The notes under the pieces were generated by a model. The model was given only the letters and a program-made list of their open reading frames with translations, was not told where the DNA came from and ran no database searches. The position numbers and the translations under genes were made by a program. DNA of 64,000 nt from Stappia sp. MMSF_3263 (GTDB taxonomy: Bacteria; Pseudomonadota; Alphaproteobacteria; Rhizobiales; Stappiaceae), in the NCBI RefSeq assembly GCF_030733745.1, contig NZ_JASHIK010000011.1, positions 1-64,000 of the forward strand, given 5' to 3'. Of this stretch, positions 52,890 to 60,278 are shown in pieces (the first letter of the stretch is position 1; each line of letters opens with the position of its first letter).

Positions 52890-54440
52890 ATGCAACAGAC
52901 ACTGATCTCACGCCGGTCGCTTTTGAAGTCCGGTGCCGCCGCCGGGGCGATGGGAATGTCGCTGGGCGGTGTTGCCCTGCCGGCCTTCGCGCAGTCCGAT
53001 CTGCCCGATCCCGCAAAGGTCCTCGCCGACATTTCCGTGCCCAAATACGTGCGCGCGGACTATCGCGAGCTCTACAAGATGGGCGATGCGCCGCTCTGGG
53101 ATCCGGCGATCGACTGGATCCGGACCGTCGACTGGGAGGCGGTACGCAAGGAACTGGCCGGCACGACGGTCCGTTTCGCGATTGGCGCTGCCGATCAGGA
53201 ATCCGCCGCCGAGGGGCTTGTTCCCTTCGAGCTGTTGTCCGGCATCAAGGTTGAACTGGTGCCCATCCCCGACGACAGCTTCTACGACAAGGCGCTGGCC
53301 GAGTTCATTTCCGGAAATGCGAGCTTCGATGCGCTGCAGTTCTTCTCGCCCTGGCTCGGCGATTTCGCGGCGCCCGGCTTCCTTGCCCCGCTCCAGGAAT
53401 ATGCCGACAAGTGGAAGCTGCCGCTCGACGATTTCTATGACACCTATCGCCTGAACTACGGCTATTTCAACGGCGAGATGTACGGCATTCCGTTCGATTG
53501 CGACGTGCAGATGGTGCATCTGCGTAAGGGCTATGTGGAAAAGGTCCTCGGCGGGCCGATCGACACCTGGAACTCGGTGCCCACCTATGACGAACTGATC
53601 CGCCTGTCGGGCGAGCTCAACAAGGTGGAGCCGGGCGTTTCCGGCGTTGGCCTGCTGGGCGCGCGCGGCTTCTGGTCGACCTATACCTGGGAACATGTCG
53701 CCGCTCAGGCCGGCATGATGCTGTTCGACGAGAACTGGGAGCCGGTCTTCAACGGCGATGCCGGGCAGAAGGGCCTGGAGGTGATCCTCGAACTGTCGAA
53801 GAATGCCATCGAGGGCTTTGCCGCAGCCGGCTGGGGCGAGAACCGGGCCGCCTGGCTCGGCGGGCAGGTCGCCACCAACATCAGCTGGCAGGACAGCGGC
53901 ACCCAGGCGATGCGCCCTGACCAGTCGCAGATCGTCGGCGATTTCGTCACCATCTACGAGCCGCGCATTGCCGGCGGCCGGTTCGCGCCGCCCAACATCG
54001 CCGGGTCGACCTCCTGCGTCGCGGCATCGAGCCAGAACCCGGAAGGCGCCTTCCTGATGCTCGCCTTCCTGACGACCTCGTCGATCATGGCGATGAACGA
54101 GGCCAACGCGAACGGCGTTGCGCCGGGCTACCGGTCCGTCCTGACCAACCCGGACCTGCAGAAGGTCAGCCAGCCGGCCGAGGTGTGGAGCAAGTCTCTC
54201 GACTACGCCTGGTGCGCGCCGCGTCTGCCGGGCATGTTCGAGATGGAGCAGGCGATCGGCAACGAGCTGAACCGTGCCTTTGTCGGCCAGGTCGCGGGCA
54301 AGGAGGCACTCGACAACGCCGCCGCCGCTGTGCGCAAGATCATGGATCGCAACGGTTTCTATGGCAGCCGTCCGCCGGTCGACTATGCAGCGGTCGCGCC
54401 GGGGCTCTATGTCGGCGAGGGCAAGGCACTTCCGTTCTAG
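52890..54440 (+). CDS. ABC sugar-type substrate-binding protein with Tat signal
   Basis: 516 residues from ATG 52890 (GTG 52887 adjacent), with GGGAGGAAAG upstream. Twin-arginine signal (ISRRSLLKSGAAAGAMGM) and an Ala-rich cleavage site (LPAFAQ). The family 1 extracellular fold is suggested by FDALQFFSPWLGDFAAPGFL, YGIPFDCDVQMVHLRKGYVE and ATNISWQDSGTQAM. It is longer than typical sugar-binding proteins (about 420 residues), with an N-terminal insertion near 35-90. First gene of a MalFGK-type operon that also encodes a PfkB kinase, so a sugar or polyol ligand is likely. Confidence 0.87.
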   Translation: MQQTLISRRSLLKSGAAAGAMGMSLGGVALPAFAQSDLPDPAKVLADISVPKYVRADYRELYKMGDAPLWDPAIDWIRTVDWEAVRKELAGTTVRFAIGAADQESAAEGLVPFELLSGIKVELVPIPDDSFYDKALAEFISGNASFDALQFFSPWLGDFAAPGFLAPLQEYADKWKLPLDDFYDTYRLNYGYFNGEMYGIPFDCDVQMVHLRKGYVEKVLGGPIDTWNSVPTYDELIRLSGELNKVEPGVSGVGLLGARGFWSTYTWEHVAAQAGMMLFDENWEPVFNGDAGQKGLEVILELSKNAIEGFAAAGWGENRAAWLGGQVATNISWQDSGTQAMRPDQSQIVGDFVTIYEPRIAGGRFAPPNIAGSTSCVAASSQNPEGAFLMLAFLTTSSIMAMNEANANGVAPGYRSVLTNPDLQKVSQPAEVWSKSLDYAWCAPRLPGMFEMEQAIGNELNRAFVGQVAGKEALDNAAAAVRKIMDRNGFYGSRPPVDYAAVAPGLYVGEGKALPF

Positions 54441-54449
54441 TCACCCGAA

Positions 54450-54493
54450 TCGGGGTTCGTTTCACGTCATGACAGGCCTGGAACGAACCCCGA
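54450..54493 (+). promoter_or_regulatory. Hairpin after sugar-type SBP gene
   Basis: TCGGGGTTCGTT (54450-54461) and AACGAACCCCGA (54482-54493) form a perfect 12-bp stem with a 20-base loop, starting 10 bases after the SBP stop. No T tract. Confidence 0.72.
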
Positions 54494-54525
54494 CACTCAA
54501 GAGGATGACTGGCAAGTCAATGTTT

Positions 54526-54603
54526 CCAGTGTGATCTTCAGATCTGAATTCGCGTCCGTGCTTGCTGCAGCAAGGGTCGCGAATTTCAGATCCACCACAC
54601 TGG
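54526..54603. repeat. Long nested palindrome (78 bases) in SBP-permease gap
   Basis: Three nested symmetric segments share one centre: CCAGTGTG (54526-54533) with CACACTGG (54596-54603); GATCTGAATTCGCG (54541-54554) with the reverse complement of 54578-54592 apart from one bulged base; and the perfect 14-bp palindrome CTTGCTGCAGCAAG (54561-54574) near the middle. It looks like a REP- or MITE-like unit or an extended attenuator and lies 38 bases before the permease start. Confidence 0.65.
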
Positions 54604-54641
54604 ATCGCTCCGTCAAACTTATAGCAATGCAGGTTCCCGCC

Positions 54642-55583
54642 ATGAGCGATTCGACCCTGCCGGCTTCCGGGGTGGCTCTTGCCACCCCGGTTCGCGTGGC
54701 AGTCGCAAGAAAGCGCCGCAGCAAGCGCATGCGGACACTCTTTCCCTATCTTCTCGTGGCTCCGGCGGTTCTCTACCTGCTGATGATCACCCTCTATCCG
54801 GGCGCCTATGCGGTGTACCAGAGCTTCTTCCTGGTGCGCTTCAACTCCTGGACCCCGATCGGGTTCGAGAATTATGCGGACCTGTTCGCCGACCGGGAGT
54901 TCTGGGCGGCGCTGTGGAACACGCTGGTCATCGGGGTTCTGGCGCTGGCGCTGGAATGCTTCTTCGCGCTGATGCTGGCCTATTTCGCCTATCGCGATCC
55001 CTGGGTGCAGGGCTGGCGCATCGCCTTTCTCGTGCCGATGCTGTTCATGCCTTCGGCCGTCGCCTTCATCTACAAGCTGGCCTTTCTCGATGGCCGGATC
55101 ATTTCCGACCTCCTGATGCGGGTCGGGCTGATCTCCGAGAATCTTGCGATACCGTCCTCGATCTGGCTGTCGCGGGCTACGCTGATCCTTGCCGATGTCT
55201 GGCAGTGGACGCCGTTCCTCTTCATCATCTTCGTCGCCGCGCTGCAGGGCCAGGACGAGGAAGTGGAGGAGGCCGCGCGCCTCGACGGGGCAAGCTGGTG
55301 GCAGATATTCTGGAATATCTCGCTGCCCCTGATGCGGCCGGTGATCGCGGTCGCTCTCGTCCTGCGCGGCATCGACATCACCACCATGTTCGCCAATGTC
55401 TTCATCATCACCAAGGGTGGACCGGGCGGGGCAACCGAGACGATCAGCTATTTCATCTACCGCCTCGGCTTCAAGAGCTTCAACTTCGGATATGCCTCCG
55501 CCGCCTCGGTCATCATGCTGGTGATCACCATCGTCGTCGCGCAGCTCGTGGTGAAGCGCGCCTTTCGCTCCGGGAGGACCTGA
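54642..55583 (+). CDS. ABC sugar permease, MalF/UgpA type
   Basis: 313 residues from ATG 54642 (ATG 54627 is an alternative; the frame is open upstream only across the palindrome). Six helices beginning FPYLLVAPAVLYLLMITLYP, typical MalF-type P-x-x-x-x-x-Y-P; EAA loop EEAARLDGASWWQIFWNISL. Membrane half of the sugar-type importer with the 55587 protein. Confidence 0.9.
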   Translation: MSDSTLPASGVALATPVRVAVARKRRSKRMRTLFPYLLVAPAVLYLLMITLYPGAYAVYQSFFLVRFNSWTPIGFENYADLFADREFWAALWNTLVIGVLALALECFFALMLAYFAYRDPWVQGWRIAFLVPMLFMPSAVAFIYKLAFLDGRIISDLLMRVGLISENLAIPSSIWLSRATLILADVWQWTPFLFIIFVAALQGQDEEVEEAARLDGASWWQIFWNISLPLMRPVIAVALVLRGIDITTMFANVFIITKGGPGGATETISYFIYRLGFKSFNFGYASAASVIMLVITIVVAQLVVKRAFRSGRT

Positions 55584-55586
55584 CCC

Positions 55587-56429
55587 ATGGCCTCGCAACG
55601 CGGTTCCAGGGGCGAAAGCCTGCTCGTCCGTTACCTGATCCTCACGGCATGGGCGCTGTTCTGCCTGGCGCCCGTCCTGTGGTTCCTGTCGATCGGTCTG
55701 CGCCCGCGCACCGAGATCGTCACCCCGCAACCGATCTACTGGCCGACATTCTCGCTCGATGCCTGGCACATGATCTGGTCGGACTGGCCGATGGCGGCCT
55801 ACTTGCGCAACTCGGTGCTGGCCGTCATCGGATCGGTGTTGATCGATCTGGTGCTGGCCATCCCGGCGGCCTATTCGCTGGCCCGCTACACCTATCGCGG
55901 ACGCGAGGATATCGGCTTCTACATCCTGTCGACACGGATGATGGCGCCGGCGATCGTGGCGATCCCGATCTTCTTCCTGTTCCGCAACATGGGTCTGCTC
56001 GACACGGTCTGGGCATTGATGCTGATCTATGCGGCAATCAACCTGAGCGTCGTCACCTGGATCATCCGCTCCTACATGCTCGACATTCCGAAGGAGCTGG
56101 AAGACGCCGCGCGCACGGATGGTGCCTCGGACATGCGCATTCTGTGGGAGATCATCATCCCCGCGATCCTGCCCGGCATCATCACCGCGGGGGTCATCGG
56201 CGCGATCTTCGCGATCAACGAGTTCCTGTTCACCCTGCTGATCGCCTCGACCTCGCGCGCCTACACCATGTCGGTGGCGCTGGCGAACTTCACCGGCGGA
56301 TCGGACGGCGTCATCTACAACGCGATCGCCCTGGTCGCCTTCCTCGCCTTCATTCCGGTCTTCCTGGTCGTCGTGGCGATCCAGAAACACCTCTCGCGCG
56401 GCCTGACGATGGGCGCGGTCAAGGGATAG
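55587..56429 (+). CDS. ABC sugar permease, MalG/UgpE type
   Basis: 280 residues. N-terminal helix LTAWALFCLAPVLWFLSIGL, central helices, EAA loop EDAARTDGASDMRILWEIII, and FAINEFLFTLLIAST. Starts 3 bases after the preceding permease stop. Forms the translocation pore with it. Confidence 0.92.
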   Translation: MASQRGSRGESLLVRYLILTAWALFCLAPVLWFLSIGLRPRTEIVTPQPIYWPTFSLDAWHMIWSDWPMAAYLRNSVLAVIGSVLIDLVLAIPAAYSLARYTYRGREDIGFYILSTRMMAPAIVAIPIFFLFRNMGLLDTVWALMLIYAAINLSVVTWIIRSYMLDIPKELEDAARTDGASDMRILWEIIIPAILPGIITAGVIGAIFAINEFLFTLLIASTSRAYTMSVALANFTGGSDGVIYNAIALVAFLAFIPVFLVVVAIQKHLSRGLTMGAVKG

Positions 56430-56433
56430 AGAC

Positions 56434-57489
56434 ATGGCACGTATCGAACTGACTGGCATTCAGAAGAAATGGGGCTCCGTGTGGGGCGTGCGCGATGTCG
56501 ACCTCGACATCGCCGACGAGGAACTCGTCGTGTTCCTGGGCCCTTCCGGCTGCGGCAAGACCACGACAATGCGCATGATCGCCGGGCTGGAAGATCCCTC
56601 CGACGGGGAGATCCGCATGGACGGCGAGGCGATGAACGAGGTCGACGCGCGCGACCGGGACGTTGCCATGGTGTTCCAGGGCTATGCGCTCTACCCGAAC
56701 ATGTCGATCTACGAGAACATCCGCTTCCCGCTGCGCATGCGCGGCGTGCCCAAGGCCGAGCACGACGCGCGCGTCCGGCAGGCGGCGGAGATGGTGGAGC
56801 TCGGCGACTATCTCGACCGCAAACCCGGGGCACTTTCCGGCGGGCAGCGGCAGCGCGCGGCCCTTGCCCGGGCGATCGTGCGCCAGCCGCAGGTCTTCCT
56901 GATGGACGAACCCCTGTCCAATCTCGATGCCAAGCTGCGGCAGGCGATGCGGGTGCAGATCAAGCATCTGCAGCGCCAGTTGAAGATCACCACGATCTAC
57001 GTGACGCATGACCAGATCGAGGCGATGACGCTCGCCGACCGGATCGTGATCATGGAAGGGGGGCGCGTCCAGCAGATCGGCACGCCCGACGAGATCTATT
57101 CCGATCCGGCCAACACCTTCGTTGCCGGCTTCATCGGCTCGCCGCCGATGAACCTCGTTCGCGGGCGTCTCGATGGCGGCCGGTTCACGGCACCGGGAAT
57201 CGACATCGCCGGTATCGGCATCGAGGGCGTGCGGGACATCGTGCTCGGGGTGCGGCCGGAGGATTGCCACGTGAGCGCGGACGGCGCCCATCTGTCGGGG
57301 CAGGTGTTTGGCGTCGAGCCGACCGGCGACATGACCTACCTGACGATCCGCACGGATGGCGTCAATATCGAGGTGAAGGCGGATCGCGACTACCGCTCGG
57401 AACTCGATGTCACCGAGACGGTCGCATTCGATCGCGATCGGCTCTATTTCTTCGATGGTGAAACCGGACAACGCATTCGGCAGGCATGA
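56434..57489 (+). CDS. ABC sugar-type ATPase, MalK/UgpC family
   Basis: 351 residues. Walker A GPSGCGKTT, Q-loop VFQGYALYPNMSIYENI, signature LSGGQRQRAALARAI, Walker B VFLMDEPLSNLD, H-loop YVTHDQIEAMTLAD, and a C-terminal TOBE/MalK-like domain (VLGVRPEDCHVSADGAHLSG, GDMTYLTIRTDGVNIEVKAD). Energises the sugar-type importer. ATGA overlap with the PfkB gene. Confidence 0.93.
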   Translation: MARIELTGIQKKWGSVWGVRDVDLDIADEELVVFLGPSGCGKTTTMRMIAGLEDPSDGEIRMDGEAMNEVDARDRDVAMVFQGYALYPNMSIYENIRFPLRMRGVPKAEHDARVRQAAEMVELGDYLDRKPGALSGGQRQRAALARAIVRQPQVFLMDEPLSNLDAKLRQAMRVQIKHLQRQLKITTIYVTHDQIEAMTLADRIVIMEGGRVQQIGTPDEIYSDPANTFVAGFIGSPPMNLVRGRLDGGRFTAPGIDIAGIGIEGVRDIVLGVRPEDCHVSADGAHLSGQVFGVEPTGDMTYLTIRTDGVNIEVKADRDYRSELDVTETVAFDRDRLYFFDGETGQRIRQA

Positions 57490-58433
57490 CCACATTCGAT
57501 TACACCTCGATGGGCTTCTACACGTTCGACTGTCTGTGTCGGCCCGTGAACGAGATCCCGCCCGGCGGAAACACGTCCTTCGTCGAGGAATTCACGATCG
57601 CCGTTTCGGGCGCCGCGGGCAGTGCCGCGATCGTCGCCGCCAAGCACGGGCTGAAGGTCCAGGCGGTCGGCGGTGTCGGTGAGGATGACATGGGTGACTG
57701 GGTTCTGGCGAAGCTCGCGCGGTTCGGCGTCGACGTCGCCAACATGGAGCGCTGCAGCGGCTTCACCACGTCGTCCTCGATCGTCACCACCCGGGCCAAC
57801 GGGCAGCGCCCGGCACTGCACAAGCGCGGGGCGACGGCGGGCTTTTATGTCACGGACGACCGCGTCGAACGCGTGCTCGACACGAAGATCTTTCATGTCG
57901 GCGGCGTCGGGCTGATGGACCGGATGGATCAGGGCCGTACCGCCGAGATCATGGCGGCGGCAAAGGCGAAAGGCTGCCTGACGACGCTCGACGTCTTCGC
58001 CTCGACCTCCGACGACATGCCCTTGATCGCGCCGCTGCTCAGCAACACCGACTATTTCATGCCCTCCGAAGAAGAGGCCATGGCGCTGTCGGGAATGACG
58101 GACTTCGAGGACATTGCCAGCTTCCTGCTCGACCAGGGCACCGGCGCGGTGATCCTGACGCTCGGCGAGAAGGGGGCGATGTATCGCGACCGCTCGGGAC
58201 GGCGCATCGACATCCCCGCCTACCGGATTGATGTCGTGTGCACCTGCGGCTGCGGCGACTGTTTCAACGCGGGCTTTGCCACCGGCCTGCATCTTGGCCG
58301 AACGGTCGAGGACTGCGTCCGGCTGGGGCAGGCAAGCTCCGCCCAGAACGCCATGGGGCTTGGCTCGCAGGCGGTGGTGAGTTCGCTCGAAGAGACCTTG
58401 CAGTTCATGGACAGGACGCCGTTGATATCCTAA
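57486..58433 (+). CDS. PfkB-family carbohydrate kinase
   Basis: 315 residues, ribokinase fold. PGGNTSFVEEFTIAVSGAAG is the substrate-loop signature with the conserved glycines; VILTLGEKGAMYRDR precedes the C-terminal signature CTCGCGDCFNAGFATGL. The catalytic Asp of G-x-G-D is kept, but the usual D-T before it is C-T. Two additional cysteines make the signature unusually Cys-rich. It phosphorylates the imported sugar or polyol with ATP. Its 4-base overlap with the ATPase gene ties it firmly to the transporter. Confidence 0.9.
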   Translation: MTTFDYTSMGFYTFDCLCRPVNEIPPGGNTSFVEEFTIAVSGAAGSAAIVAAKHGLKVQAVGGVGEDDMGDWVLAKLARFGVDVANMERCSGFTTSSSIVTTRANGQRPALHKRGATAGFYVTDDRVERVLDTKIFHVGGVGLMDRMDQGRTAEIMAAAKAKGCLTTLDVFASTSDDMPLIAPLLSNTDYFMPSEEEAMALSGMTDFEDIASFLLDQGTGAVILTLGEKGAMYRDRSGRRIDIPAYRIDVVCTCGCGDCFNAGFATGLHLGRTVEDCVRLGQASSAQNAMGLGSQAVVSSLEETLQFMDRTPLIS

Positions 58434-58474
58434 TCTTGGCTCCCGTCCCCGGGCTGCCATTCAGAGTTCGTGAC

Positions 58475-59180
58475 ATGTTGCCAGCGCCGAAAATCCCGAG
58501 ATTGCAGGACCTTGCCCTTCCGCTTCGCGATATCATGCGCGGCGCGATGGCGCTGGAGGCCGATACCCGCTCACGGCTCGATCCGGCCAAGCGCCATATT
58601 CCCCCGGGCCTTCGCCGGCTGCTGAGCTCGGTTGCCGACGCGGGCGAGGGGGTTCATGCCGCCCGTCTTGCGGAACATGCGCCCTCGCGCGCGGACGTGG
58701 CGCGCGCGGCCCGCGACATCGCGACCTGGGACAGCGATTGCGATCCGGCGAATTTCGGTCATGTCGCGGCTCATGCCCTGACGCGGGCGCTCGGCGATGT
58801 GCGCCTTCTGGTCAGCGAGACGGTGGCGGCGCTCGTCTTTTCGCAGGTCGCAGCCCGCGCCTCGGCCCTTGATGCGGATGTCGCAGCGGCCGAACTGCTG
58901 CTGGCGCTCGAGGCTCACCATGTCGCGGGGCTGGCACCGGGAGTCGAGGGGGCCTTGCGCGCAGGTCCGCACCGCCGTGACCGGTCTTGTTCTGTGGTTG
59001 ATGGCCGAAAGGCCGCACGCGCCCGACACGGAGGAGCGGTTGCTCGATCTGTCGCTTGCCGTCGCGCGGGCGATCGAGCCGGATATGTCGGTGGCATCGG
59101 GCGACAGTTCTCGCCGGAATGCCATTGCCGACGCGGCCGCGCTGGCACCCGTTCTGCGCCGCCATGCGGGCGTGATCTGA
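58475..59180 (+). pseudogene. Frameshifted gene of unknown function (C-terminal frame change near 58955-58965)
   Basis: The frame from ATG 58475 (MLPAPKIPRLQDLALPLRDI) reads as a helical, Ala/Leu-rich protein to about 58960 (HHVAGLAPGVEGALRA), then turns into Arg/Gly-rich shadow. A second frame supplies the natural continuation (AQVRTAVTGLVLWLMAERPH) and stops at 59180, seven bases before the next start. The switch occurs in a GCGCGC run. Losing one GC dinucleotide (or gaining one base) explains it. A joined product would have about 235 residues. I do not recognise the family. It may be a true broken gene or a sequencing error. Confidence 0.65.
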
Positions 59181-59187
59181 GGCCGTC

Positions 59188-59808
59188 ATGACCGGTTCCG
59201 CACTCGATGTATCCCAGGCGGATCGCCAGCCGATTCGCCGCGCCATCCGGCGCCTGCGATGGTTCGTCGGCTCCTTTTCCAGCCAACTCGACGAGATTAC
59301 GCGGGAGACCGGCGTTGTGTTCTCGCTCGACGAGCAGCGGCTGGCGGACGTGTTCATGGCGTGGCTGCGCGATTTCGAGGCGCAGAAGCCGCAGGATCCG
59401 CGCGACCGGAAGTCCTATGTCGGGTTTGCCGCCGGACTGATGCTCCGCAATCTCATGAGCAAAAAGCCCGTTGCCGTGGTGTCCTCGCCCGTCGATGCGG
59501 ACAAGACCAATCCGGCCTATTACTGGCCGGAAGGCTATGCCTATGTCGCCTATTGCCTGAATGTGCGCTCGGCCGTGCTGGAGCAGGATTTCGACGAGGC
59601 GCGCGCGACCAGTCCGGAATTCGACGAGATCAGGACCTGGTGGTCGTTCAGGGAAAACGTCGGGGAAGACCCGAACCTGGCCATCGCGTTCCTGAACGCG
59701 TTCGCCGGCGATGAGCCCGACTGGACGATGCCGGCCCTGTTCCAGTCCGGCCGTATCGCGGAGATCGCGCCGAGCTTCTATCAGGCGCGCCTTTCCGACA
59801 AGGGTTAG
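59188..59808 (+). CDS. Conserved-looking protein of unknown function
   Basis: 206 residues, no signal peptide or membrane segment. Aromatic-rich middle (NPAYYWPEGYAYVAYCLN), acidic C-terminal half, and a Trp-rich loop (DEIRTWWSFRENVGED). Codon use is like its neighbours, supporting a real gene. It starts 8 bases after the frameshifted gene ends and may work with it. I do not recognise the family. The end converges with the dehydroquinate dehydratase gene 10 bases on. Confidence 0.7.
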   Translation: MTGSALDVSQADRQPIRRAIRRLRWFVGSFSSQLDEITRETGVVFSLDEQRLADVFMAWLRDFEAQKPQDPRDRKSYVGFAAGLMLRNLMSKKPVAVVSSPVDADKTNPAYYWPEGYAYVAYCLNVRSAVLEQDFDEARATSPEFDEIRTWWSFRENVGEDPNLAIAFLNAFAGDEPDWTMPALFQSGRIAEIAPSFYQARLSDKG

Positions 59809-59818
59809 GGTCGGGACC

Positions 59819-60274
59819 CTAGGCGATGCCCTGGCGCCCCGCCTCGATATGGCCCTTCAGCGCCCGTATGGCGGCCGGATACCCTTGCGGCCCGAGCCCG
59901 GCAATGACGGCCGTCGCGATCTTCGAGACCAGCGAGCGGTGGTAGATTTCCTCGCGCCGATGGATGTTGGAGATGTGCAGTTCCACGATGGGCCCGGGGA
60001 ACATCTTCAGCGCGTCCAGAATGGCGATCGAGGTGAAGGTGAAGGCTGCCGGATTGATGACGATGCCGCCGGCCTGTGCATCGATCGCCTCGTGCACCCA
60101 GTCGATGATCTCGTATTCCCGGTTCGACTGGAGGAAGACGACTGGCGTGTCGCCGGCGGCCTTTCGGCACATTGCCTCGACCTCGGTCAGCGTCGTGGTG
60201 CCGTAGATCTCCGGCTCGCGTGTGCCGAGGCGGTTGAGATTGGGGCCGTTGAGGACATGGATCGGCGCGGTCAT
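59819..60274 (-). CDS. aroQ: Type II 3-dehydroquinate dehydratase
   Basis: 151 residues from ATG 60274. Hallmarks: NGPNLNRLGTREPEIYG with catalytic Tyr24 and Arg19, VINPAA (Asn74), ELHISNIH (Glu98, His100) and RREE (Arg107). Dodecameric enzyme converting 3-dehydroquinate to 3-dehydroshikimate in shikimate biosynthesis or quinate catabolism. Two departures: Arg15 replaces the Leu of NLNLLG, and Phe80 replaces the normally conserved His of T-H-T-S. Location next to a TRAP transporter rather than with accB/accC suggests a catabolic or altered role. Overlap-free, 4 bases from the TRAP large subunit. Confidence 0.88.
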   Translation of the reverse strand: MTAPIHVLNGPNLNRLGTREPEIYGTTTLTEVEAMCRKAAGDTPVVFLQSNREYEIIDWVHEAIDAQAGGIVINPAAFTFTSIAILDALKMFPGPIVELHISNIHRREEIYHRSLVSKIATAVIAGLGPQGYPAAIRALKGHIEAGRQGIA

Positions 60275-60278
60275 AGGA

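Noticed and set aside
54531-54641. N-terminal extension of the sugar permease
   Set aside because: Reads through the palindrome and lacks a ribosome site; permease homology begins after ATG 54642.
58797-59180. Independent 127-codon gene
   Set aside because: Its first half is an Arg/Ser-rich shadow of the frame starting at 58475; only the part after 58960 is protein-like, consistent with a frameshift.
59806-59821. TAGGGTC-GG-GACCCTA palindrome overlapping two convergent stops as a terminator
   Set aside because: Only a 2-base loop and no T tract; it could not fold as a standard terminator.
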